Shown here piece after piece: positions 15,165 to 22,544 of a stretch of DNA of 64,000 bases. A program made the position numbers and the translations under genes. Source of the stretch: Desulfobacterales bacterium (GTDB lineage Bacteria; Desulfobacterota; Desulfobacteria; Desulfobacterales; UBA2156). The notes beneath the pieces were generated by a model. That model worked only from the letters and a program-made list of their open reading frames with translations, was not told the origin of the DNA and did no database searches. The stretch's first letter is position 1, and every line of letters starts with the position of its first letter. The stretch lies in the NCBI GenBank assembly GCA_011049715.1, contig DRHF01000189.1, positions 1-64,000 of the forward strand. Direction: 5' to 3'.

Positions 15165-16562
15165 ATGGGGGTATATGCAAAAAAAGGCGAGAGCAGGGAA
15201 GAGATTAGAGCCAGACTAAAAGAAGCCGGAGTCGAGTATCTTTGGGCACAATTTGTGGACATGAACGGGGCTGCCAAGGTCAAGCAGGTTCCTTTTGCTG
15301 CCTTTGACGATATCATCGATGAGGGGGCCGGATTTGCCGGTGGCGCGGTTTGGGGACTGAATCAAGGGCCTCACAGCCATGATCTAATGGCTCGGGCTGA
15401 TTTTGAAACATTTCGCCAATTGCCGTGGAAGCCCAACACGGCTATGGTCAACTCCAATCTTTTCGTAGATGATGAGCCGTGGCCGGCATGTTCCCGAATC
15501 AATTTGATACGAATGACTGATCTGTTTGCGAAGGAGGGCTATGTACTTAATGGGGGATTTGAGCCCGAACATTTTCTGGTAGTAAAAAATCCCGATGGAT
15601 CCATCTCGGGTTGGGACCCCCAGGGAATCGATACGTTGGCCAAGCCGTGTTACGATGTTAGGGGAATTTCCCAGGCGGCTGATTATCTCCAGGACATCAT
15701 GAAGTACAGTGCGGAGGTGGGAATGTACATCTACCAATGCGACCATGAGGATGGCAATTGGCAGTATGAGGTCAACTGGCAGTGGGCCGACATGTTATCC
15801 TCTTCCGATATGTGCGTTTTTTTCCATACGATGGCCCCACAAGTGGCTGCAAGGCACGGGTTTAACGTTACATTTATGGCCAAACCATTTGAAGGCAAGA
15901 CCGGTACAGGAAACCATCTGCATTTTCATGTTGCTGACGTCAAAACAGGTGAAAACCTGTTTCCCCTCAAAGAGGGTGAAAAAGACTGGAAAGATGATCG
16001 TATGGGATACTCCAAACTGGCGTATCACTTTATTGGCGGTCTGCAGGAGCACAAGGACGCCATTTGTGCCGTATCTTCACCCACAATTAACTGTTACCGT
16101 CGCATACAAAGCGGGGAAGCCGTCTATTCTTCAGGATCCCAGTACACCTGGACACCGGCCTGGAACTCTTTCGGTGACAACAATCGTACCCAGATGTTCC
16201 GGTCGCCGGCCAACAACCGCTTTGAGGACAGATCAATATCCGGAATGGCCAACCCATACCTTGTGGCCGCCGTGTTCATTGCGGCGGGACTGGACGGGAT
16301 CAAAAGAGAGATCGATCCGGGTGAACCGGTGATTGGAGAAAACGTTTGGGATATGCCCTATGAAGAACGGCGAGAACGCGGGATGACACCGCTGCCACAG
16401 GATCTGGGACGGGCCTGTGACGCTCTTGAAAAAGACGAAGTGGTAAAATCCGGTCTGGGGGCCATCGCCGACGATTACATCAGACTCAAGAGAGCCGAAT
16501 GGGGCCAGTTCATGATGCATGTGACAGACTGGGAGGTCGAGCGGTACATTACTTTGGTCTAG
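15165..16562 (+). CDS. GlnT-type glutamine synthetase / candidate gamma-glutamylmethylamide synthetase
   Basis: 465 residues; ribosome site AAGGAGGAATTAAGAC. The N-terminal beta-grasp (EYLWAQFVDMNGAAKVKQVP) and the catalytic barrel show the glutamine-synthetase residues: GGFEPEHFLV, CDHEDGNWQYEVNW, GTGNHLHFH, SSPTINCYRR, and NNRTQMFRSPANNRFEDR. It is of the GlnT group, which includes gamma-glutamylmethylamide synthetase of the N-methylglutamate pathway as well as true glutamine synthetases. Reaction: ATP-dependent amidation of the glutamate gamma-carboxyl with ammonia or a small amine. Substrate choice is open; neighbouring MgsA/B/C-like genes and the PuuR-like regulator favour an amine, whereas the GltD-like subunit fits simple GS/GOGAT. 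Confidence 0.82.
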   Translation: MGVYAKKGESREEIRARLKEAGVEYLWAQFVDMNGAAKVKQVPFAAFDDIIDEGAGFAGGAVWGLNQGPHSHDLMARADFETFRQLPWKPNTAMVNSNLFVDDEPWPACSRINLIRMTDLFAKEGYVLNGGFEPEHFLVVKNPDGSISGWDPQGIDTLAKPCYDVRGISQAADYLQDIMKYSAEVGMYIYQCDHEDGNWQYEVNWQWADMLSSSDMCVFFHTMAPQVAARHGFNVTFMAKPFEGKTGTGNHLHFHVADVKTGENLFPLKEGEKDWKDDRMGYSKLAYHFIGGLQEHKDAICAVSSPTINCYRRIQSGEAVYSSGSQYTWTPAWNSFGDNNRTQMFRSPANNRFEDRSISGMANPYLVAAVFIAAGLDGIKREIDPGEPVIGENVWDMPYEERRERGMTPLPQDLGRACDALEKDEVVKSGLGAIADDYIRLKRAEWGQFMMHVTDWEVERYITLV

Positions 16563-16581
16563 TACAGAAGATAGTCATATT

Positions 16582-16612
16582 CCCCCGATGGGGCATGGTG
16601 CCTCATCGGGGG
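16582..16612 (+). terminator. Strong hairpin between glnT-like and livF (likely bidirectional terminator)
   Basis: CCCCCGATGGGGC (16582-16594) and GCCTCATCGGGGG (16600-16612) form a 13-bp stem with one mismatch and a 5-base loop, between two convergent operons. A T-run follows about 15 bases later. The sequence is itself related to the end of the MITE family, so the terminator may derive from a decayed element. Confidence 0.5.
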
Positions 16613-16666
16613 TGGGTAGGGTAAATTTTTTGGGAAAACAATGAGGCAATCTGTAAGAACCGGTTT
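16582..16666. repeat. Decayed MITE fragment
   Basis: GGGTAAATTTTTTGGGAAAA followed by CAATGAGGCAATC and GAACCGGT at 16620-16662 matches the right third of the 292-bp element (compare 59358-59409) with small deletions. Neither terminal repeat is intact. Confidence 0.6.
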
Positions 16667-16679
16667 TTTTACGTTAGGG

Positions 16680-17387
16680 CTAACCACCTAAATAGGCTTT
16701 TTTCACCTGTTCATTCTCTTTCAACTCTTTCGAATCACCTTCTAGGACGATGTTTCCGGTCTCGAGCACATAGCCTTTCTGGGCCAGCGCCAGCGCCAAG
16801 CGGGCATTTTGTTCGACCAAGACGATCGTTCGGCCTTCTTTATGAATATCCCTTATAATCTTTGCAATTTCCACGCACATCAGAGGGGACAGGCCCAGCG
16901 AAGGTTCATCCAGCAGGAGCAACTTGGGATTCGACATGAGGGCTCGCCCCATGGCCAGCATTTGCTGTTCTCCCCCGCTCATGGTGCCGGCCGATTGTTT
17001 TTGCCGGGCTTTCAAGATCGGAAAATGTCCAAATACATTTTTAAGATCCCTATTTATCCCGTCGGTGTCCTTCCGTAGAAACCCCCCCATCTCCAGGTTT
17101 TCCGCCACCGTCATTTGAGGGAATACTCTCCTTCCTTCGGGGACCTGAGCAATCCCGACCTTGTTGATTTTTTCAGGTGCAAAGCGATCGATTCTCTGGC
17201 CGTCAAACCAGATTTCTCCGGTGGTCGGATGGTTGAGCCCGGATATGGCCCTTAAGGTTGTACTTTTCCCGGCTCCATTGGAGCCAATCAGGGTAATGAT
17301 GGTACCCTCGACTACCTCAATTGAGATGTTCCTTATGGCATCTACTTTGTGGTAATGAACGGTAATGTCTTTCACTTCGAGCAGCAC
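16680..17387 (-). CDS. livF: Branched-chain amino-acid ABC transporter ATP-binding protein LivF
   Basis: 235 residues. Walker A GSNGAGKST (about residues 34-42), signature MSGGEQQMLAMGRAL, Walker B LLLLDEPSLGLSP, with switch histidine region TIVLVEQNARLAL typical of LivF. It pairs with LivG as the ATPase heterodimer of the Liv/HAAT importer. It is the last gene of a five-gene minus-strand operon (livK-livH-livM-livG-livF) convergent with the glutamine-synthetase-like gene; this neighbourhood hints that the imported compound could be a substrate of that cluster. Confidence 0.93.
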   Translation of the reverse strand: MLLEVKDITVHYHKVDAIRNISIEVVEGTIITLIGSNGAGKSTTLRAISGLNHPTTGEIWFDGQRIDRFAPEKINKVGIAQVPEGRRVFPQMTVAENLEMGGFLRKDTDGINRDLKNVFGHFPILKARQKQSAGTMSGGEQQMLAMGRALMSNPKLLLLDEPSLGLSPLMCVEIAKIIRDIHKEGRTIVLVEQNARLALALAQKGYVLETGNIVLEGDSKELKENEQVKKAYLGG

Positions 17388-17417
17388 GTCTTCCCCCTCA
17401 AATAAAGCGTTACCCTT

Positions 17418-18197
17418 TTATTCTCCAAGCAGTTCGACAACCTCAGCGCCTCCCAGGTATGCCTCGATCACATCGGAATTCTCTTTAATCTCTTCAGGCA
17501 ATCCATCCGCAAGCTTCTTCCCGAAGTTGAGAACGGTGATTTTGTCGCATAGACCCATTACCACCTTCATATCATGTTCTACCAGCAATATGGTCATTTC
17601 CCACTCGTCCCGGACCTTTCGAATGAGGTCTGTCATATGTTTGGTTTCAGTCGGGTTCATACCGGTAACCGGTTCATCCAGCATGATCATTTTTGGTTCA
17701 GCAGCCAGTGCCATGGCCATGCCCAGTGATCTTTGATGGCCATGCGGGAGGTTATCGGCCAGTTCGTTCTTGAGGTCCGACAGGCCCATAAAGTCGATGA
17801 TTTCCAAGGCCTTCTCCTCGTGCTCTATGTCAATTCGCCGGTTTGTTCCGAATATGGTCCTGAAAAGTCCTACCTTGGCTTGTAAATGACGGGCCACCAA
17901 CACATTGCCCATAACAGTGAATTTATGGAAAAGGGCAGTCCTTTGAAAAGTTCGCACGACGCCCATTCCCGCTATTTTGCTTGCTATAAGGCCGGATATT
18001 TCTTTTCCCTGGTATATAATTTCCCCACTTGTTGGTCGATAAACTCCGCTGATGACGTTAAATAGGGTTGTCTTCCCGGCGCCATTTGGTCCAATGATTC
18101 CCCGTATCTCTCCTGCCTCTACTTGAAGGTCCAGGTCGCTTAATGCCGCCAATCCACCAAAATATTTGGTTAATTCCTTTACTTCAAACATAGCCAT
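17418..18197 (-). CDS. livG: Branched-chain amino-acid ABC transporter ATP-binding protein LivG
   Basis: 259 residues. Walker A GPNGAGKTTLF near residue 37, the LivG-type variant signature LPHGHQRSLGMAMAL in place of LSGGQ, Walker B MIMLDEPVTGMNP, H-loop LLVEHDMKVVMGL. Standard length for LivG. Partner of LivF; energises import through LivH/LivM. Confidence 0.93.
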   Translation of the reverse strand: MAMFEVKELTKYFGGLAALSDLDLQVEAGEIRGIIGPNGAGKTTLFNVISGVYRPTSGEIIYQGKEISGLIASKIAGMGVVRTFQRTALFHKFTVMGNVLVARHLQAKVGLFRTIFGTNRRIDIEHEEKALEIIDFMGLSDLKNELADNLPHGHQRSLGMAMALAAEPKMIMLDEPVTGMNPTETKHMTDLIRKVRDEWEMTILLVEHDMKVVMGLCDKITVLNFGKKLADGLPEEIKENSDVIEAYLGGAEVVELLGE

Positions 18198-18233
18198 GGA
18201 GTTTTTTCTCCAGCAAAAATTATGGGTGTCTCT

Positions 18234-19190
18234 TTAGGTTGTTTTTTGTTTTTTATTCCAGAAAGTAAATTTGGGGATTAGACTCTCCAGACCACCCGGC
18301 AAGAAGATTAAAAATCCGATTAAAATAGCGCCAAAGAATAAGGGTCGCCATGCCAGCAGCGGACGTGTCCATTCAAAGAGAAATGTCATCACGGCCACCC
18401 CGATTACGGGACCCGCAAAGGTGGCCGTGCCCCCTACAACCACCCAAACAAGGAGATACACCATTTCATCTAGGCCAAACTGATGTGGGTCTATGGCACT
18501 GAGCCGATGAGCCAGGAGAGCACCGGCGATTCCGGCGAAAAAAGAGCCGAGGACAAAAGCGAAGCTTCTGTATCGCCCGACCCTGATACCGATAGATTCT
18601 GCCAAAACATCATCTTCATAAATAACCTTGAAGGTATTTCCTATGCGAGACCTGTCAATTCGATACATAATGAACACGCACCCCGAAGTGATCATCAGCG
18701 TCATAAAGTAGTAAGGGATGGCCTCATAAAAATCTATCGGTCCTAATTCGCCCACATAGGGAATGTTTATCATACCGCGAGGACCTCCGAAAGGGGTGTG
18801 GAACTTGATCCAGACCAATCTAATGAATTCCCCGATAGCTAAAGACGCAATAAAAAAGGCGAAACCCACGGTCCTAAGCAGAGGATACACAATTCCAAAC
18901 CCAACCAAGCCGGCGGCTGCGCCTGCCAGTGGCATGGTCATCCAAAAGGGCCAACCAAAATGCTTGGCCATGAGGGCGCTCGCGTACGCGCCGGCACCCA
19001 TCAAAACTACATGGCAAAGCGTCCAGTCTCCTGTCGTAGCGATCAGCCGGTAGCTGACCGCGAGGATGACGTTAATCAGGAATATGATCAGAATTTCAAC
19101 ATAGTATTCTCTGGCAAAAAACGGCAGGGCACTCATGACGGCAAGCAATGCTGCTACACCGATTATTGATAATACCTTATGCTTTGACAC
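18234..19190 (-). CDS. livM: Branched-chain amino-acid ABC transporter permease LivM
   Basis: 318 residues with about eight to nine hydrophobic segments. The LivM pattern is present: YRLIATTGDWTLCHVVLMGAG near the N-terminus, AGIAGALLAHRL, and the C-terminal GGTATFAGPVIGVAVMTF. It overlaps livH by 14 bases, indicating translational coupling. Inner-membrane channel subunit. Confidence 0.92.
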   Translation of the reverse strand: MSKHKVLSIIGVAALLAVMSALPFFAREYYVEILIIFLINVILAVSYRLIATTGDWTLCHVVLMGAGAYASALMAKHFGWPFWMTMPLAGAAAGLVGFGIVYPLLRTVGFAFFIASLAIGEFIRLVWIKFHTPFGGPRGMINIPYVGELGPIDFYEAIPYYFMTLMITSGCVFIMYRIDRSRIGNTFKVIYEDDVLAESIGIRVGRYRSFAFVLGSFFAGIAGALLAHRLSAIDPHQFGLDEMVYLLVWVVVGGTATFAGPVIGVAVMTFLFEWTRPLLAWRPLFFGAILIGFLIFLPGGLESLIPKFTFWNKKQKTT

Positions 19191-20046
19191 GGCCCATTAA
19201 CCCTGTTGGTTTTACGATTAGAATGAAGGCCATAAACGCAACGCCGACCATAACCGCCAAAGTTGCATCGAATATGGTAGTGACAAAGGTGTGAATAAAG
19301 CCTAAAAGAAAAGCAGCTAAAACAGCGCCCTCGATACTCGCCATTCCCCCCACTATGACTACAATGAAAGCTGTAATGAGAAGATCGCGTCCCATATAGG
19401 GGGTAACGGCATGGATGGGTGCCAGGAGGGCTCCGGCCACCCCGGCATATGCCCCGGCGATGCCCATGGCAAGGGCTGTCATCTTATTTATACTGATCCC
19501 TTGCAGCACAGCGGCTTCCGGATCCTGAGCGCAGGCGCGCAGGGCCTTGCCCCACCTGACCCGATGCAGGAAGAACCATAGAAACCCGAGCAGGATGCAG
19601 GCAGCCGGTACTATCAGGACCCTTTGCCAGCCTATCAGGGCGCCGGCAATGTTTGCCGCCCCCATGTAAGGCGTGGGTATCATTTTCATAAAAGCCAACC
19701 CCCAAATCCGCCCCGCGGCAGTCTGTAGAACCCAGGTTAACCCGGCCGTTGCCATAAAACCGGCCAGGACGTTTCCCCTTGTGGGCCGGAAAATGAATCG
19801 CTCGGTCAATAAACCAATAATAGCAATAGTTGGAATGGCCGCCAGTACTGCGAGGGGGAAAGGCATCCCACCCAAAGCGTAGAATACGTATACCACATAG
19901 GCCCCTAACATGAAGAACTCGCCGTGGGCGTGATTGGCCATTTGCATGACCCCAAAAGCCAAGGCCAATCCCACGGCGACTGTGGCGTAAATAGATCCTG
20001 CGACCACGGAATTGGCTATCGTTTGTATAAAAGTCGTCAGTTCCAT
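19177..20046 (-). CDS. livH: Branched-chain amino-acid ABC transporter permease LivH
   Basis: 289 residues, highly hydrophobic. The LivH start SVVAGSIYATVAVGLALAFG and MQMANHAHGEFFMLGAYV are clear, as are ALAMGIAGAYAGVAGALLAP and the C-terminal VKPTGLMGR. Ribosome site AGAGGTAATGGT precedes the ATG. Pairs with LivM in the membrane. Confidence 0.93.
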   Translation of the reverse strand: MELTTFIQTIANSVVAGSIYATVAVGLALAFGVMQMANHAHGEFFMLGAYVVYVFYALGGMPFPLAVLAAIPTIAIIGLLTERFIFRPTRGNVLAGFMATAGLTWVLQTAAGRIWGLAFMKMIPTPYMGAANIAGALIGWQRVLIVPAACILLGFLWFFLHRVRWGKALRACAQDPEAAVLQGISINKMTALAMGIAGAYAGVAGALLAPIHAVTPYMGRDLLITAFIVVIVGGMASIEGAVLAAFLLGFIHTFVTTIFDATLAVMVGVAFMAFILIVKPTGLMGRVKA

Positions 20047-20118
20047 ACCATTACCTCTACCATTCTATGGCCTATCAAACATGGGACGACAAAGATGCCG
20101 CCCCATGGGTTTGTCCGG

Positions 20119-21423
20119 TTACTTCCGCTGGTCAAAGTACTGCCCTTTTTCTTTGACCACTCTGATTATCGTATCCTTTCTCGCTTCGAACCACTCTTCG
20201 AATTTAATATGGGCTTGAATACGCTTGCATTTGCAGTCCGCCTTTACTTCAGCAATAGGAATGGGGGGCGATACCATGTTATCTATGCCCCACATGTCTT
20301 TTCCGTACATTACCGCCGGTCCCAAAATGGTGGGAATGGACTTGGCGGCCCTGAGTGCTTCCAGTATCTTATCTGGGTCAAAGGTGCCGGCTAGCTGTGC
20401 CCCATGGGCCCACACCATGAGCATGATCATGTGGTCCCAGTCGATGCCGGTTATTTTACGGTGCAAATCCCCGGGGGCGCCCGGACCGTATTTGGCATTC
20501 CACTCTTTGATAAACTCGTGCTGCCAGGAGGGTTCCCCCCACCAGGGGTCGTCGAATAAAGGAAAGCTGTTCACGCTTTTGGTAAGCTCCATATACTCGG
20601 CAGGCACTTTCTGGAGAACAGACTCGGTGTCGATATAGTTGCCTGAAATGATCCCCTTGAAGCCCTGGAGGTATAACTGCTCTATGATCAGTGTAACATA
20701 ATCGGGCCAAGTAAGGTTAAGGCTGACCACGTCGGGCTTTGTCGCCAAAATGGCAGTCACCACCGGGGCGAAATCGGTGGTCTCCAAAGAAAAATGCTTG
20801 TCATAAACAACGTCCCAGCCCTCAGCGATGGCTGAGCCTACTTCCCAAGCCTGACAGGTTCGGCCGATGGTCTCGTCTTGAGAAGTGACCGCCCATCTCT
20901 TTAACTTCGGGTTATTAAATTTGTGATACCAGGGCCTTAACATATCGATTCTGGGGGTCACATCCCCGCCCCCGATCAAGTATGGTCTGTCCGGCATGAT
21001 ATCTGTCGATATTAGTGTTGCATAGAAAACCTTCTTCTTGGAGAGGAAGGGGTGGGTGGCGTCGGCAGATGTCCCACCAATGGCGCTTATGAATTTTACG
21101 TCATGCTCCAAAACCAGCTGCCGGGCGCCCTGCAGGGCCTTACTGCCGGTTGCCTCATCGTCAAAGGCATACATCTTAATCTTATATCTCTTCCCGCCGA
21201 CCAGAAGACCCCCCTCGGCGTTGACCCGGTCGATAAAAATCTGATTACCGGTAAGCCCCGGCAGGCCCCATCCGGCGTCGGGTCCGGACAACGCTGCCAG
21301 AAAACCAATGTTAACCGTCTCTGCAGCCTGGGCGGTTGGTACGCTCATTATGGATAAGGCGACTACTAATGATACAATTGTTGTCATAGGAACGAGTGAT
21401 TTTAGAAAACCTTTTTTTTTCAT
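20119..21423 (-). CDS. livK: Branched-chain amino-acid-type ABC transporter substrate-binding protein
   Basis: 434 residues with a signal peptide (SLVPMTTIVSLVVALSIMSV, cleavage after AQA-A at about residue 33). Type I periplasmic binding fold: VNIGFLAALSGPDAGWG, FIDRVNAEGGLLVGGKRYK, SAIGGTSADATHPFLSKKKV. At 434 residues it is longer than LivJ/LivK (about 370) and closer to the family 6 binding proteins that take amides, aromatic acids or urea, so leucine should not be assumed. First gene of the operon, with ribosome site AAGGGGG. Confidence 0.88.
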   Translation of the reverse strand: MKKKGFLKSLVPMTTIVSLVVALSIMSVPTAQAAETVNIGFLAALSGPDAGWGLPGLTGNQIFIDRVNAEGGLLVGGKRYKIKMYAFDDEATGSKALQGARQLVLEHDVKFISAIGGTSADATHPFLSKKKVFYATLISTDIMPDRPYLIGGGDVTPRIDMLRPWYHKFNNPKLKRWAVTSQDETIGRTCQAWEVGSAIAEGWDVVYDKHFSLETTDFAPVVTAILATKPDVVSLNLTWPDYVTLIIEQLYLQGFKGIISGNYIDTESVLQKVPAEYMELTKSVNSFPLFDDPWWGEPSWQHEFIKEWNAKYGPGAPGDLHRKITGIDWDHMIMLMVWAHGAQLAGTFDPDKILEALRAAKSIPTILGPAVMYGKDMWGIDNMVSPPIPIAEVKADCKCKRIQAHIKFEEWFEARKDTIIRVVKEKGQYFDQRK

Positions 21424-21776
21424 GTTGTCCCCCTTGGTAAAATTTTTATCAATTATTTTTTAAAGTTCGTTTTGTCCGCTTTCTCACCTCCTTTCGCACA
21501 AAATATCGTTTCCTACTACAGCGTAGTATGAAAAATTCACTTGCTTAATAACCTACTCAACATAACGATGTCAAGGGCTTATGAAAAAAAATTTCATATA
21601 ATTCAACTTGACCTCGTTTGAGCTTTTTTGATACGAATAAGCGCTATCGATTTTTTCCTTAATTCGCCCGGAGAAGTTTTGCGATAACGTTACTGGGCTT
21701 GCCTGAAGTCTGCCACATCTCAGCTTTGACACATGTTTCGTTTTGATACCTATATTTTTATTAAAGGAGATCGACT
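21424..21776. other. Divergent control region between livK and the B3/B4-domain gene
   Basis: 353 bases. A 15-bp dyad, TACTACAGCGTAGTA (21514-21528), lies about 100 bases upstream of livK and could be an operator. TTGACA at 21726 and TATATT at 21751 (19-base spacer) are a weak promoter candidate for the plus-strand gene. No RNA or gene is recognised. Confidence 0.35.
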
Positions 21777-22484
21777 ATGACTGACCTGAAATACAAAAAC
21801 TATCAAAGCGGAAACAAACCAACTGATGAAAAGGTGGGCCTTCTCGCACTGATGAAATCAAAAAAACTAGGCCATATTCCAGTAATATCTAAAAGTTACA
21901 TAAATCTCAGAATTCAAAAAAAAGATAGACGGGTTGAAAAATGGATCAAAGAATATATCGGAAAGATAAAAGAAAAATATTCAGACCATAATTGGAAAAA
22001 CACGCCGGCATTCGAGGGATATATTCAATTGCATGATCGGTATACGGAGAAAAAGGGAATCCCTTCATCAAGTGCCGGATTGATTGATTTTATCTTGGAA
22101 AAAGGGTCCGTACCGAAAATCAACACTTTCGTGGATATATACAATGTGGTTTCATCTTTTACAGGCATTTCAATCGGTGCTCACGATATTGATAAGCTGG
22201 AAGGGACCCCAAAACTTGATATCATAATACAGGACATGCAGTTTAAGATGATAGGGGGCGGAAAAGACGGGGTCGCCAGAAAAGGTGAATACGGTTATAT
22301 CGATGAAAAAGGCATTCTATGCAGAATGGATATAAAGCAGTGTGATAGAACAAAAGTGACAGAAGATACAAAACAGGTTTTGATGATTTTCCAGGGTAAC
22401 TCCTATTTAGGATGTGACGATCTGGAGAAAGGTATACGAATGCTGGATAAAATAATCCGGCACACCCCGCATATCCAAGATTAA
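21777..22484 (+). CDS. B3/B4 tRNA-binding-domain protein
   Basis: 235 residues with ribosome site AAAGGAG. The central and C-terminal parts match the B3/B4 domain of phenylalanyl-tRNA synthetase beta chain: SSSAGLIDFILEKGSVPKIN, then NVVSSFTGISIGAHDIDKL, and a C-terminal strand set (EKGILCRMDIKQCDRTKVT). Stand-alone B3/B4 proteins are widespread; some are thought to act on mischarged tRNA or free amino acids, but the role is not established. Monocistronic, convergent with priA. Confidence 0.75.
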   Translation: MTDLKYKNYQSGNKPTDEKVGLLALMKSKKLGHIPVISKSYINLRIQKKDRRVEKWIKEYIGKIKEKYSDHNWKNTPAFEGYIQLHDRYTEKKGIPSSSAGLIDFILEKGSVPKINTFVDIYNVVSSFTGISIGAHDIDKLEGTPKLDIIIQDMQFKMIGGGKDGVARKGEYGYIDEKGILCRMDIKQCDRTKVTEDTKQVLMIFQGNSYLGCDDLEKGIRMLDKIIRHTPHIQD

Positions 22485-22544
22485 AGAAACGGGAGTGGGA
22501 AGGCGTTTCTGGCAAAACGGCCAACGGTACTTAACCACTAATAA

